In this document: in pieces, positions 1 through 9,685 of the stretch | Numbering within the stretch: the stretch's first letter is position 1 | Layout: each line of letters opens with the position of its first letter | DNA from: Paracoccus zeaxanthinifaciens ATCC 21588 | Lineage (GTDB): Bacteria > Pseudomonadota > Alphaproteobacteria > Rhodobacterales > Rhodobacteraceae | Direction of reading: 5' to 3' | DNA length: 64,000 bases | NCBI RefSeq assembly: GCF_000420145.1 | Contig: NZ_ATUJ01000011.1 | Location: 29,569-93,568 of the forward strand | The notes under the pieces: model-generated | Told to the model about the DNA's origin: nothing | Seen by the model: only the letters and a program-made list of their open reading frames with translations | The model's database searches: none | Translations under genes and position numbers: made by a program

Positions 1-588
1 ATTTCAGCGCATGCGGGACTTCGGATGGAAGAGGTTTTGCAACTTAAAACTGCTGACTTCGACAAGATCGACGGGATACCGGTGATCCGCGTTCAGAACG
101 GCGAGGGCCAGCATTTGAAATCGGAGGCGGCGGAGCGCATCATCCCGATCCATCGCAACTTGATCGAACTGGGCCTTTTGCAAATGGTGGAAGAGCGCCG
201 AGCCAGTGGTCAGGAGTGGCTGTTTCCCAATATCGAGCGTTGCGCGGCCAAGGCGCGTTTGTCCGGCACGTTCACGAAGGTGTTCACGAACTACCGGATT
301 ACCGAAGGCGTCTACGACCCGCGCCGGGACTTTCATTCCCTGCGGACTAATTTCAACGTGATCCTGAAGCGCAAGAAATGCCCTCTCGAGATCCGAAAGC
401 GGCTGTTGGGGCACGAACTCAACGACGTCACCGAGGATCATTACGATCCGGAAGGTTCGCCGATCGCGGAGTTCGATGAATGGGTCCAATCGATCGATAT
501 CGACATTTCTGGCATAACGTCACCCTACCGCAAGGAGCGTGCCGTCGTCGGCAACGTTGTCAGCTTTGCAACCAGCGGCGCCGCTTAG
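1..588 (+). CDS. Tyrosine recombinase/phage integrase, C-terminal part (cut by window edge)
   Basis: The reading frame is open from base 1 and ends at 588, so the gene starts upstream of the window. What is visible is a full tyrosine-recombinase catalytic domain. The first catalytic Arg is in AGLRMEEV, right at the window start. The His-x-x-Arg box is HSLR (about residue 109 of the visible frame), followed by LLGHE with the third conserved His. The nucleophile Tyr is in DHYDPE. These enzymes cut and rejoin DNA during integration and excision of phages or genomic islands. The protein is not closely similar to the P4-type integrases at the other end of the window. It marks the edge of another mobile segment lying to the left. 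An internal ATG at 25 could be mistaken for a start, but it lies inside the conserved Arg box. Confidence 0.85.
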   Translation: MSAHAGLRMEEVLQLKTADFDKIDGIPVIRVQNGEGQHLKSEAAERIIPIHRNLIELGLLQMVEERRASGQEWLFPNIERCAAKARLSGTFTKVFTNYRITEGVYDPRRDFHSLRTNFNVILKRKKCPLEIRKRLLGHELNDVTEDHYDPEGSPIAEFDEWVQSIDIDISGITSPYRKERAVVGNVVSFATSGAA

Positions 589-722
589 GGCCTCGAGGTC
601 AATCGGCACGTTGGATTGGGTAGCATCAGGATGCGGTCGACACGCCGGCGGCGGTGATCCGACCGCAGGCTTGAGCCAGGCGGCCCTCAAGACGCGGCGC
701 CATCGACTGGCGCCGCGCAGGG

Positions 723-1187
723 TCATTGCTCGATCAAAGCCGTGGTTTCTCGGAGCGCCCGCGACGCGCTGAGACAGGCGAGAACAGTATCGTGCAGGAG
801 ATCCAGTTCACTCACTGCCGCTTTCAACGGTGCCGTACCGGGTTCCGTGAATGTGCACTCGTATCCGCCCCGCACGTGATTCTCGTCACCATTCCAGTAG
901 ACATGGGTGCAGTCCTTTATCTGCCCGTCCAGCATTGTGATGAGCGTTTCGAGATCTCGTGCGAACGAGTCGTCGAAGATTTCGCCCCGGCTGATCGAGC
1001 GCGCAATCGCGTTCGGGAAAGCCCGTTTCGATGGCGCCACGTCCGGGATGACGGTCTCATAGAGCGCGGTCTTCACGACATCGCCTTGCATAAGCGCCGC
1101 GGTGACGAGGCCGGTGATCAGGTCCGGTGTCATTTCGATACCGTCGACGAGTGCAGCGAAGCGGGGAAGCGTGAGCGACCGGCTCAT
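723..1187 (-). CDS. Hypothetical protein, 154 aa
   Basis: I do not recognise the family. The 154-residue product (starts MSRSLTLPRF) has no signal peptide, no obvious membrane segment and no catalytic motif that I can see. Its start ATG overlaps the stop of the upstream minus-strand gene by four bases (ATGA at 1184-1187), so the two are probably translationally coupled and co-expressed. It sits between an integrase fragment and a damaged glycosyltransferase, i.e. in accessory DNA. The tight coupling is the main argument that the frame is real. Confidence 0.5.
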   Translation of the reverse strand: MSRSLTLPRFAALVDGIEMTPDLITGLVTAALMQGDVVKTALYETVIPDVAPSKRAFPNAIARSISRGEIFDDSFARDLETLITMLDGQIKDCTHVYWNGDENHVRGGYECTFTEPGTAPLKAAVSELDLLHDTVLACLSASRALRETTALIEQ

Positions 1188-1618
1188 GCCGCTTCCCCTG
1201 CATGCGCGGAATCGCCCAGTTCCGCGCGATAGGCGTCGCGCGCGCCCGCGAGGCCGTCAGCGAGGAGACAAATCTCTTCAACGACGGGTTCGGCAGGATC
1301 GAGCGCCGCAAAGCAGATGGATTCGATCCGGCCCGGGTCCTGCACGTGCTCGAGCATGAGCAGGTCGACGAGGTCGTCGAGTGCACGCATCGTGCGCGCG
1401 CCAGAATGGCCGGGCTCGCACAGGCCGTCCAGCGCCGCCAGGGCGATGCGGACGCCCGGAGCCGCGCCGAGTAACGCAGCGGCGCAACCGAGCCCGTCAG
1501 CGTGCTCGGCGGCGAAAGCCCGCAGGTCGCGGAGGGCGGGGGTCCGCGCAAATTGCGGCGCATCCCAAACCCACGATCTTGCGATGGGCGGTTGACCTGC
1601 AACGACGGACAGGAACAA
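1184..1618 (-). CDS. Hypothetical protein, about 144 aa, start uncertain
   Basis: Unknown protein rich in Ala, Leu and Asp, with no recognisable domain. It is the upstream partner of the 723-1187 gene and shares an ATGA overlap with it. The longest frame begins with a TTG at 1618 (MFLSVVAGQPP), but no convincing Shine-Dalgarno sequence precedes it. The true N-terminus may be shorter or may have been lost. It is divergent from the glycosyltransferase remnant that begins near 1673, so the gap between them would have to hold both promoters; I see no strong one. Confidence 0.4.
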   Translation of the reverse strand: MFLSVVAGQPPIARSWVWDAPQFARTPALRDLRAFAAEHADGLGCAAALLGAAPGVRIALAALDGLCEPGHSGARTMRALDDLVDLLMLEHVQDPGRIESICFAALDPAEPVVEEICLLADGLAGARDAYRAELGDSAHAGEAA

Positions 1619-1744
1619 AACTGCCCCGAAGAAAAGGAATGCCCGCCAGCAGGACCCGGACCTATCGCGAACTTGCCCACGATCGCAACCTTGTGAATTC
1701 GGGATCGCCTATCCTGGCTCGAACAGCTCAGCCTCAAATCCTTC

Positions 1745-2509
1745 GTGGATGCCGGGCATGACACGCTTGTCTACTGTTATGACCTAATCCCGAACGCCCC
1801 GGTCGGGGTGACACTGCGCGATGCGCGCGAGATCTTTCCTGACGACGAGATCATCCGCCACCGTCGCACAGGAAGCCCCGCCATCCACGCGGACCTGTGG
1901 CGACTGCACCTGATGCAGCAGACGGATTTCATCTGGGTCGATGCGGACGTCCTTTGCGTCAAGCCCTTCGACTTTGCGAACCCCTACGTGTTCGGTTTGG
2001 AGAAGCCGAAACTGGTCTGCAACGCGATCATGCGGTTGCCGCAGGATTCGAAAACGCTCGAGGGGCTTCTGGATTTCGTCAAGGACCCCTATGCGATCGG
2101 TCCATGGCTGAAACAGGAGCAGCAGGACGAACTGCAGGCGGCCAAGGCGAGAGGCAAACCGGTCCATTTCGCCGACCAGGAATGGGGTCTTACCGGTCCG
2201 GGCGCACTGTCGCATTTCCTGCGCGAAACTGGCGAATGGTCGCATGCTCTCCCGCGCGAGGCGTTCTATCCGATCTCGTTCAAGGATCGGAACAAGATGA
2301 TCATGTCCCGCTTCGACATCGAGAAGGACTTCCTGACACCCGATACCTATGCCGTCCACATGTGGGCACGGCGCATGAAGCCTCGCTTGGAAGAGGCCGA
2401 GCACAATCGTCCGCGGCGCGGCAGCTTCATGGAAAAGGCGCTAAGCCGCCACGGGATCGACCCGAAGGCAGCTCCCATCCCGCCGAAGAGGAAACCCGCA
2501 GCCACGTGA
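1745..2509 (+). CDS. Glycosyltransferase with DXD motif, N-terminus disrupted (possible pseudogene)
   Basis: The product resembles capsule/LPS glycosyltransferases of the GT32/Gb3-synthase-like type, which transfer a sugar from a nucleotide-sugar donor. The metal/nucleotide-binding DXD motif is in FIWVDADVLC, and a downstream DQEWGLTGPGAL segment is typical. The longest open frame starts at GTG 1745. Coding similarity clearly continues upstream: in-frame codons 1697-1744 read IRDRLSWLEQLSLKSF. Before those comes a TGA at 1694-1696, and before it TIATL. Family members typically start M-x-TIATLWIGDRLSWLEQ, so the TGA stands where a Trp (TGG) is expected. The nucleotide-binding N-terminus is therefore probably lost, or expressed only from the weak GTG start. 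The C-terminal half looks intact. Confidence 0.6.
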   Translation: MDAGHDTLVYCYDLIPNAPVGVTLRDAREIFPDDEIIRHRRTGSPAIHADLWRLHLMQQTDFIWVDADVLCVKPFDFANPYVFGLEKPKLVCNAIMRLPQDSKTLEGLLDFVKDPYAIGPWLKQEQQDELQAAKARGKPVHFADQEWGLTGPGALSHFLRETGEWSHALPREAFYPISFKDRNKMIMSRFDIEKDFLTPDTYAVHMWARRMKPRLEEAEHNRPRRGSFMEKALSRHGIDPKAAPIPPKRKPAAT

Positions 2510-2522
2510 TCGCGGCTGCGGG
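2495..2522. terminator. Bidirectional terminator-like hairpin
   Basis: Perfect 9-bp stem CCCGCAGCC / GGCTGCGGG with a 10-base loop. It overlaps the end of the glycosyltransferase and lies just before the convergent permease stop at 2531. There is no T-run, so function as a terminator is inferred from position. Confidence 0.5.
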
Positions 2523-2530
2523 CTGGGGCG

Positions 2531-4033
2531 TCACAGGTCCTCGCGGCCCTTGCGGCCTGCGGTCTCGGCGGGGGTCAGGCGGTCGAAGCGGCCCTGACCC
2601 AGATGCACCCAGCTGCGGCCCGCGGTGGTGGCAAGGAACTCGTCACCCGCACCGGCGGCGCATTCTGCCTGGACAAAGCGGGCCATGACCCAGCCGCGCA
2701 TCAGGACCAGGTACAGCGCGAAGCCCATCGGGAAGCCGATGACGAAGCTGTAATCCGACACCAGCGCCGCGATCGTGCCCGCCACGATCCAGGCAATCAG
2801 CCCTGCCGGGTTGAAGCCCGCGACATAGCGGAACTGCCCGTCGGCGCGATAGAGGTCCGGCACGTTCAGGCGACGGCGGCGCAGGACATAGTAATCCGCG
2901 ATCATGATGCCGCCGATCCCCGACAGGAACGCCCCGCAATAGCTGAGGAACACGAACAGGTTGTCCAGCAGCGCCCAGGGGAAGCACAGCGTCCCCGCGA
3001 TCCCGGCCAGCGCGACGGCCATCTTGTAGTTGATGACACGCGGCGCAAGGTTCACGAAGGTCAGCGCCGAGGGGATCAGGTTGGCCGAGTTGTTGGTCGA
3101 CCACTGCGCCAGCACCACCAGCACCAGCAGGACGATCAGCGACAGACCCTGCCCCTCGCCCTGGATCACCTCGACCGGGTTCCAGTTGCCGGTCGCGATG
3201 AAGGACACGGCGCCCAGGCCCGCGATCAGCGCCTGCGTCACGGGCAGCGCGACCAGCTGGCCCAGCATGATCCCGCGATTGCGGCGGAAGAAGCTGCGGG
3301 CGCCCGGCTCGGTCCGCACGAAGCGGGTCAGGTTCGGGATGTCGATGGCCAGGGTGGACCAGAAGCCCAGGTTGGCGATGAACAGCACGACCAGCGTCAT
3401 CTCGCCCGTGGCGTCGAAGTTCCAGATGTTGATCCCCTCGGTCTGGGCGATGCCTTCCAGCTTGAAATACATCCAGATCGAGATCGCGATGATCGCGGGC
3501 GCGGCAAGGGCGGCCAGACGCTCGACCGACTTGATGCCGGTGGCGGTGTTGATCACCTGCAGCAGCGCGAAGGCGACATACCAGACGGCCCAGTTGTCGA
3601 AGCCCAGAAAATACTGCCCGATCCCGTTCAGCGCCAGCGCCCCCAGATAGGTCTGGACCCCGAACCACGCGGCGGCCACGATGCCGCGCGTCATCGCGGG
3701 CAGATGCGTGCCGTGCAGGCCGAAGGGCGCGCGCAGATAGACGGCGAAGGACAGCCCGTGCTCGGTCCCGATATCGGCGCTGAGCACCATGATCGCGCCG
3801 ATCAGCAGGTTGGCGGCGAAGATGGTCAGCATGACGGTGCCCAGGGGCACGCCCCCGCCGACGCCCGCCGCCCCGAGCGAATAGCCCGCGATGATCACCG
3901 CGATCCCCACGAACATCCAGGCATAGCCCAGCATCGAGATGGGCCTCTGGTTCAACTGGGTGGGCAGAATGGATTCCTCGATCAGCCCGTCGCGAACGGG
4001 CCCGGAACGCGCGATCGTTTCCGTGACAGCCAT
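2531..4033 (-). CDS. NCS1-family nucleobase:cation symporter
   Basis: A 500-residue integral membrane protein with about 12 hydrophobic segments and typical NCS1 (Mhp1/CodB/PucI) sequence, e.g. RPISMLGYAWMFVG near the N-terminus and NLTRFVRTEPGARS mid-protein. The family imports uracil, cytosine, allantoin or hydantoins with a cation. It is the last gene of the rut operon, 72 bases after ribH2, and so probably imports uracil or thymine. E. coli uses RutG, an unrelated NCS2 permease, at this position. The start is ATG 4033 (MAVTETIARS), preceded by AGGAG. An upstream in-frame codon at 4087 lacks a ribosome-binding site. Substrate assignment is by context only. Confidence 0.85.
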   Translation of the reverse strand: MAVTETIARSGPVRDGLIEESILPTQLNQRPISMLGYAWMFVGIAVIIAGYSLGAAGVGGGVPLGTVMLTIFAANLLIGAIMVLSADIGTEHGLSFAVYLRAPFGLHGTHLPAMTRGIVAAAWFGVQTYLGALALNGIGQYFLGFDNWAVWYVAFALLQVINTATGIKSVERLAALAAPAIIAISIWMYFKLEGIAQTEGINIWNFDATGEMTLVVLFIANLGFWSTLAIDIPNLTRFVRTEPGARSFFRRNRGIMLGQLVALPVTQALIAGLGAVSFIATGNWNPVEVIQGEGQGLSLIVLLVLVVLAQWSTNNSANLIPSALTFVNLAPRVINYKMAVALAGIAGTLCFPWALLDNLFVFLSYCGAFLSGIGGIMIADYYVLRRRRLNVPDLYRADGQFRYVAGFNPAGLIAWIVAGTIAALVSDYSFVIGFPMGFALYLVLMRGWVMARFVQAECAAGAGDEFLATTAGRSWVHLGQGRFDRLTPAETAGRKGREDL

Positions 4034-4105
4034 GAATTTCTCCTGTTGGTGCGGGGTGCAATGCCCCGTTCCCGCCCGCTGCGGCAAGCAGGAATTTTCA
4101 GTCCG

Positions 4106-4546
4106 TCACGCGGTGACGGACTGAAGCTGGCGCGCGGCCATCGCGGCCTCGCGGCCCTTGCGGACGAAATGTTCGCGGAAGAAACCCACATGTTCGGGGG
4201 TTTCCTGGAAGTGGTGCGGGGTCAGCGACACCGAAAGAACCGGCACGCCCGTCTCCAGCCCCGCCTGCATCAGCCCGTTGACGACGGCCTGCGCGACGAA
4301 GTCGTGGCGATAGATCCCGCCATCGACGACCAGCGCCGCGCAGATCACCGCGTCGTAGCGCCCCGTCGCGGCAAGGCGCTTGGCCGTCAGCGGCGTCTCG
4401 AACGCGCCGGGGACGTCGATCACGTCGATCTCGGCCCCCTCTCCGATCGCCTCGCGGAAGCCCGTCAGCGATTGTGACACGATGTCGGCATGCCAGTTCG
4501 CCTTGACGAAGGCATAGCGGGCGGGTGCTGCATTGGCGTCAAGCAT
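4106..4546 (-). CDS. ribH2: 6,7-dimethyl-8-ribityllumazine synthase, RibH2 type
   Basis: Condenses 5-amino-6-ribitylaminouracil with dihydroxybutanone phosphate, the penultimate step of riboflavin synthesis. The 146-residue product shows the type II (RibH2) signature of Brucella and Mesorhizobium: KANWHADIV near the N-terminus, IDVPGAFETP, VVDGGIYRHDFVA and LTPHHFQE. The start ATG 4546 lies inside the end of rutF (8-base overlap), so it is translated as part of the rut operon. Its likely role is flavin supply: RutA uses FMNH2 as substrate and RutF recycles it. A second, housekeeping ribH elsewhere in the genome is expected from this group but cannot be seen here. Confidence 0.9.
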   Translation of the reverse strand: MLDANAAPARYAFVKANWHADIVSQSLTGFREAIGEGAEIDVIDVPGAFETPLTAKRLAATGRYDAVICAALVVDGGIYRHDFVAQAVVNGLMQAGLETGVPVLSVSLTPHHFQETPEHVGFFREHFVRKGREAAMAARQLQSVTA

Positions 4547-5030
4547 TCTCGGGCTCCGTTGCGGTGGTGGTGAAGACGCGGTCGGCATAGATCAGCGGGC
4601 GGCCGCCATCCGCGACGCGGCAGCCGACGACATCCGCGATGAAGATCGTGTGGCTGCCGCTTTCGCAGGTCTCGGCGATCACGCAGTCGAAGCTGGCAAT
4701 GGCGCCGTCCAGCGCCCATTGCCCGTTCTCGGTCCGCGACCAGGACCCGCGATCGAAGCGTTCCTCGCGCGGCAGCGCGCCGCCGAAGCCGGTCGCCACG
4801 TCCTCGGTGCGCTCGGGCAGGACGTTGACGCAGAAGCGACCGTTCCCCGTGACGAAGGGGTGCGACGACGACCCGCCGTTCAGGCAGACCAGCAGGCGCG
4901 GCGGCGTATCGGTGACCGAGCAGACGGCCGTGGCGGTGAACCCGGTGCGACCCGCGGACCCGTCCGAGGTGACGACCTTCACGGCTGCCGCCATGCGGGC
5001 CATCGCGTTGCGGAAATCTGCCTGCTCCAT
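4539..5030 (-). CDS. rutF: NADH:FMN reductase RutF
   Basis: Flavin reductase of the FlaRed (HpaC/RutF) family. It supplies reduced FMN to the pyrimidine oxygenase RutA. The 163-residue protein begins [20 protein letters not shown], with the family features TGFTATAVCSVTDTPP and HPFVTGNGRFCVNVL. The ATG at 5030 overlaps the rutE stop by one base (TGATG). Its own stop lies eight bases inside ribH2. Longer upstream frames run into rutE and are not needed. Confidence 0.9.
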   Translation of the reverse strand: MEQADFRNAMARMAAAVKVVTSDGSAGRTGFTATAVCSVTDTPPRLLVCLNGGSSSHPFVTGNGRFCVNVLPERTEDVATGFGGALPREERFDRGSWSRTENGQWALDGAIASFDCVIAETCESGSHTIFIADVVGCRVADGGRPLIYADRVFTTTATEPENA

Positions 5031-5638
5031 CACAGGACCTCGCAGCCTTCCGAGAAGGCCAGCCGCGGCAGGCGGTCCCAGACCTTCGACGGATCGCCAT
5101 AGCCCAGGTTGATGACGAAGTTCACCTTCCACGTCCCGTCCGCGAAGAATTCGCCGTTCACGCCATCCGCATCGAAGCCCGACAGCGGACCCCCATCCAG
5201 CCCCAGGGCACGCGCCGCCAGCAGCAGGTATGCCGCCTGCAGCGTGCCGTTGCGGAACGCGGTCTCATGCGCAAGATCCGGGCTGGAGGTGAACCAGCTG
5301 CGCGCATCGCCATGCGGGAACAGCTGCGGCAGCTTCTCGTAGAACTCGGCATCGAAGGCGGCCAGCACGACCACGGGCGCGGTCATCGTCTTGTCGGTAT
5401 TGCCGCGCGACAGGTGCGGGCGCAGCCGTTCCTTAGCCTCGGGGGTGGTCAGGAACACGAAGCGGCCCGGCTCGCAATTGGCCGAGGTCGGCCCGAGCGA
5501 GGCCATCTCCCACAGCTTCTCGAGGACCTCGGGGGCCACGGGGCGGTCCAGCCAGCCGTTCTGGCTGCGCGCGTCGTAGAAAAGCTGGTCCAGCGCCGCC
5601 TGGGTCAGCGGAGCCTTCAGTGTCGCGTTATCGGTCAT
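5030..5638 (-). CDS. rutE: Malonic semialdehyde reductase RutE
   Basis: Nitroreductase-fold flavoenzyme of 202 residues. In the Rut pathway it reduces malonic semialdehyde to 3-hydroxypropionate, detoxifying the last intermediate of uracil breakdown. The [12 protein letters not shown] segment and the [19 protein letters not shown] segment match the RutE group of the family. C-terminal [13 protein letters not shown] is the usual flavin-contact region. The start ATG 5638 is embedded in the end of rutD (11-base overlap), with GAAAGG upstream. Confidence 0.92.
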   Translation of the reverse strand: MTDNATLKAPLTQAALDQLFYDARSQNGWLDRPVAPEVLEKLWEMASLGPTSANCEPGRFVFLTTPEAKERLRPHLSRGNTDKTMTAPVVVLAAFDAEFYEKLPQLFPHGDARSWFTSSPDLAHETAFRNGTLQAAYLLLAARALGLDGGPLSGFDADGVNGEFFADGTWKVNFVINLGYGDPSKVWDRLPRLAFSEGCEVL

Positions 5639-6404
5639 CGGTGAGGAAACCTTTCAGATCTTGCTCGAAACGGTCTTGGACCGTGATGTTGAGGGCGTGC
5701 CCGCCCTGCGGATATTCGACGACCTGCGCCCCCGGGATCGACGCCGCCAGCCGGTGCGTCTGGGCCACGTCCACCAGCGCATCGTCGACCGAGGCCATCA
5801 GCAGCACGCGCGGCCCGTTCCGGGGCCAGTCCGGCAGCTCGAAGCCCCGCAACGCGTCGATGCGGGCGATCAGGTTGTCGCGCCCGGCGAAATGGGCGAC
5901 GGCATGGGCGACATCATGTTCGATACGATCGGCATTCGCACTGATCCAGAACGGCGGATAGAGGAAATTCTGCTGGAGTGCCGCAAATGCAGGCAGACCC
6001 TGCCCGTCCAGCGCGGCGATGCGGATGTCGAAGCAGCGCGCGGTGTGGTGGTCGATCCGGCCCCAGGCGTTGATCGCGACCAGCCGGTCCAGCCTGCTGT
6101 CCGCGCGACAGGCAAGGTCGAAGCCCACCAGCCCGCCCAGCGCATGGCCCAGCAGGTCGAAGCGGTCCACCCCCGCCGCGTCGCAGACCTCCAGCACGTC
6201 GTCGGCCATGTCCGCGATGGTCGTGGGGCCCAGCGCCTCGGTATTCGCGCCGGTCCCCCGCTGATCGTACAGCAGCAGGTCGAAGCCCATCGCCTTCAGG
6301 GCATCCAGATGCGGCGTCCAATAGGCCGCAGCCCCCCCCAGCCCCGAACACAGGACCAGCGTGCGGGCGCCCTCGCGCCCGCATGCCTCCAGCCGGTACT
6401 TCAT
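5628..6404 (-). CDS. rutD: Alpha/beta hydrolase RutD, putative aminoacrylate hydrolase
   Basis: A 258-residue alpha/beta hydrolase that in the Rut pathway speeds hydrolysis of 3-aminoacrylate to malonic semialdehyde and ammonia. Visible elements: [12 protein letters not shown] (oxyanion region), [21 protein letters not shown] and QGGHALNI with the C-terminal His. The nucleophile elbow reads GHALG rather than the usual GHSxG, so the expected Ser is replaced by Ala, as known in RutD proteins. The start ATG 6404 shares ATGA with the rutC stop. The longer frame upstream of it overlaps rutC extensively and was rejected. Confidence 0.9.
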   Translation of the reverse strand: MKYRLEACGREGARTLVLCSGLGGAAAYWTPHLDALKAMGFDLLLYDQRGTGANTEALGPTTIADMADDVLEVCDAAGVDRFDLLGHALGGLVGFDLACRADSRLDRLVAINAWGRIDHHTARCFDIRIAALDGQGLPAFAALQQNFLYPPFWISANADRIEHDVAHAVAHFAGRDNLIARIDALRGFELPDWPRNGPRVLLMASVDDALVDVAQTHRLAASIPGAQVVEYPQGGHALNITVQDRFEQDLKGFLTDDR

Positions 6405-6787
6405 TCCGGCAGCACCGCGATGGTCGCGATCTCGACCAGGGCGTCGGGCTTGACCAGGCCGCACTGCACGCAGTACCGCGCGGGCTTGTCGCCGGGGAAA
6501 TACTCGGCATAGACCTCGTTGACGGCGCCGTAATTCGCCCAGTCCGTGACGAAGATGTTGTTCATCACCACGTCGTCCATCGTGCCGCCGGCCTTCTCGA
6601 CCACCGACTTGATGATCTCCAGCACGTGGCGGGTCTGGGCTGCCGCATCGCCCACATGGACGACGTTGTTCTCCTTGTCGAAGGGCAGCGTGCCGGACAC
6701 GAAGACGGTGTTGCCGGCAAGGACGCCCGGCAGGAACGGGGCCAGCGGCTTGCCGCTTCCTTCGGGGATGATCGGGGTCTTAGGCAT
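6401..6787 (-). CDS. rutC: RidA-family aminoacrylate deaminase/peracid reductase RutC
   Basis: A 128-residue YjgF/YER057c/UK114 (RidA) protein. RutC acts on 3-aminoacrylate(-peracid) produced by RutA and RutB. Family features are [29 protein letters not shown] and [15 protein letters not shown], with the conserved Arg in KPARYCVQC. Its start ATG 6787 overlaps the rutB stop by eight bases; its stop overlaps rutD by four. Translation of the whole block is therefore tightly coupled. Confidence 0.93.
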   Translation of the reverse strand: MPKTPIIPEGSGKPLAPFLPGVLAGNTVFVSGTLPFDKENNVVHVGDAAAQTRHVLEIIKSVVEKAGGTMDDVVMNNIFVTDWANYGAVNEVYAEYFPGDKPARYCVQCGLVKPDALVEIATIAVLPE

Positions 6788-7480
6788 CGGTGCTCTCCTG
6801 TTGGGTTGCGGTGATCGCGCTGCAGTAATCGCCGGTCATGCCCACCCATCCGAAGAAGGTCGCGACATTGTAGACCGAGGCGTCGCGCACGTATTGCGGG
6901 CCAAGGTGATGCGTGGCGTCGTCCAGCATCAGACAGTGATATTCCAGGTGGAAGCCGTCGCGCAGCGTGCTCTCGACGCAGACATTCGTGGCGATGCCGC
7001 AGAAGACCAGGTTGCGGATGCCGCGCGAGCGCAGCGCGCTGTCCAGCCAGGTGTTGAAGAAGGCCGAGTAGCGCGGCTTGGGCACCAGAAGGTCGCCTTC
7101 CTGCGGCTGCAATTCGTCGATGATGTCGTAATCCCAGCCGCCCTTGGCCAGCAGCTGCCCCCACAATTCGGGGCGGCGGCGCATGGTCTTCATGGCGTTC
7201 GACTTGGCCAGGTTCGGGGATGCCGGACCCCCGGCCTCGGAATAGCCCTGGTCCCAGCCGTTCTGCAGGAAGACGACCTGCACGCCGGCCTCGCGGCTGG
7301 CCTTCACGGCCTTGCCGATATTGTCGATGCAGGACCGCGCGCCGGTCAGGTCGAAGCCCGCCAGGTCGACATAGCCGCCCTTGGTGGCATAGCCGTTCTG
7401 CATGTCGACGACGATCAGCGCGGTTTCGGACGGATTGAAGCTGACATTCTCGGGGGTTGCGGTGATCTCCATGCCGGTCC

Positions 7481-7484
<4 letters not shown>
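6780..7484 (-). CDS. rutB: Ureidoacrylate amidohydrolase RutB
   Basis: Isochorismatase-like cysteine hydrolase of 234 residues. It splits ureidoacrylate (peracid) into carbamate and aminoacrylate. The catalytic triad is visible: Asp in [11 protein letters not shown], Lys in [12 protein letters not shown] and Cys in [12 protein letters not shown] chose ATG 7484 ([13 protein letters not shown]) because it forms an ATGA overlap with the rutA stop. ATG 7472 (MEITATPEN) is an alternative that aligns well with the E. coli start. Confidence 0.93.
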
Positions 7485-8566
<1,082 letters not shown>

Positions 8567-8805
8567 GTCACGTCTCCTGCTGTCCGTTTTTTTGACTGTT
8601 TGATAAAAAATTGCCTCGGCGCAAAAACCGCGTGCCGGAAATGACGCAGGATTCGTCGGCTGGCTGATATTTGTGCGCGCTGCCTGCGCATCGGTGCCGC
8701 ATCTGGGGAATATCCGTGCAGACCCACGATCCCGTGATGGACCCGACGGCCCACCCGATCGGTTCGCTGCCCTGAAACCCGATCACCAAACGAAGGGGAA
8801 TCGAC

Positions 8806-9543
8806 ATGAGCATCGAGAACAAGGTCGTCCTGATCACCGGCGCCAGCAGCGGCCTGGGCGAGGCTACCGCCCGTCACCTGGCCGAACGCGGCGCGAAGCT
8901 GGCGCTTGCCGCCCGTCGTCAGGACAAGCTGGAAACGATCGCCGAGGATCTGCGCGCCAAGGGCACCGAGGTCGAGGTCATCCAGACCGACGTGACCGAT
9001 CGCGCCCAGGTCCAGACGATGGTGGACCGCACCGTCGAACGTTTCGGCCGCATGGATGTCATCGTCAACAATGCCGGCCTGATGGCCATCGCCCCCATGG
9101 ACGAGGCGAAGGTCGATGAATGGGACAAGATGATCGACATCAACATCAAGGGTGTCCTCTATGGCATCGCGTCCGCGCTGCCCGTGTTCCGCAAGCAGCA
9201 GTCGGGGCATTTCATCAACCTGTCCTCGGTCGCGGGGATCAAGGTCTTCGCGCCTGGCGGCACCGTCTATTCCGGGACCAAATACGCGGTCCGCGCGATC
9301 ACCGACGGCCTGCGCGCCGAGGTGGGCGGGAACATCCGCACGACCAGCATCGAACCCGGCGCCGTGGATTCGGAACTGAAATACGGCTCCAGCCACGAGG
9401 AAAGCTCGGAGGCGGTGCAGCAGTTCTACCAGCAGGCGATCCCGTCTGACAGCGTGGCCCGCGCCATCGCCTATGCGATCGAGCAGCCCGACGAGGTGGA
9501 CATCAACGAGATCGTCCTGCGTCCGACCTCGCAGGAATTCTGA
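8806..9543 (+). CDS. SDR-family oxidoreductase
   Basis: Short-chain dehydrogenase/reductase of 245 residues with a Rossmann fold. The cofactor loop is TGASSGLG (residues 10-17), with NNAG in the middle, and the catalytic triad is Ser in LSSVAG plus YSGTKYA with Tyr and Lys. AARRQDK after the second strand suggests NADP preference. Best matched to the clavaldehyde-dehydrogenase/YdfG-like SDRs, but the substrate cannot be told. The gene has its own Shine-Dalgarno (GAAGGGGAATCGAC) and is followed by a strong hairpin, so it is probably monocistronic and divergent from the rut operon. Confidence 0.88.
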   Translation: MSIENKVVLITGASSGLGEATARHLAERGAKLALAARRQDKLETIAEDLRAKGTEVEVIQTDVTDRAQVQTMVDRTVERFGRMDVIVNNAGLMAIAPMDEAKVDEWDKMIDINIKGVLYGIASALPVFRKQQSGHFINLSSVAGIKVFAPGGTVYSGTKYAVRAITDGLRAEVGGNIRTTSIEPGAVDSELKYGSSHEESSEAVQQFYQQAIPSDSVARAIAYAIEQPDEVDINEIVLRPTSQEF

Positions 9544-9553
9544 TCGGCGGAAG

Positions 9554-9580
9554 GGCGCGGGGACAGGTTTCCCCCGCGCC
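9554..9580 (+). terminator. Hairpin terminator after SDR gene
   Basis: Perfect 9-bp G+C stem GGCGCGGGG / CCCCGCGCC with a 9-base loop, ten bases after the SDR stop. There is no T-run after it. It separates the SDR gene from the siderophore operon. Confidence 0.6.
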
Positions 9581-9588
9581 ACCCTAAG

Positions 9589-9617
9589 TTGACTATTCTG
9601 GTCGGAAACCTTACCAG
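9589..9617 (+). promoter_or_regulatory. Candidate promoter/iron-responsive site of the siderophore operon
   Basis: TTGACTATTCTGGTCGG contains a good -35 (TTGACT, 9589-9594). A weak -10 (TACCAG, 9612-9617) follows at 17 bases. The segment TGAC-N6-GGTC within it is an imperfect dyad of the general kind used by iron regulators in Rhodobacterales. Fur/RirA/Irr control is inference from operon content only. Confidence 0.35.
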
Positions 9618-9685
9618 ACCCTCAGCCAGCGTCATGCAAGCCCTCTTTCCTATCCGGTTCATCCGCGAACCAACCCGAGGCTTAC

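Noticed and set aside
2603..4477. A 624-residue plus-strand frame across the NCS1 permease
   Set aside because: Composition is a His/Asp/Gln/Arg mirror of membrane-protein codons; no start signal; the minus-strand genes explain the DNA.
8567..8640. A possible RutR operator upstream of rutA (TTTGACTGTTTGATAAA region)
   Set aside because: Only one half resembles the TTGACCA half-site; the other half does not match, and no rutR gene is adjacent.
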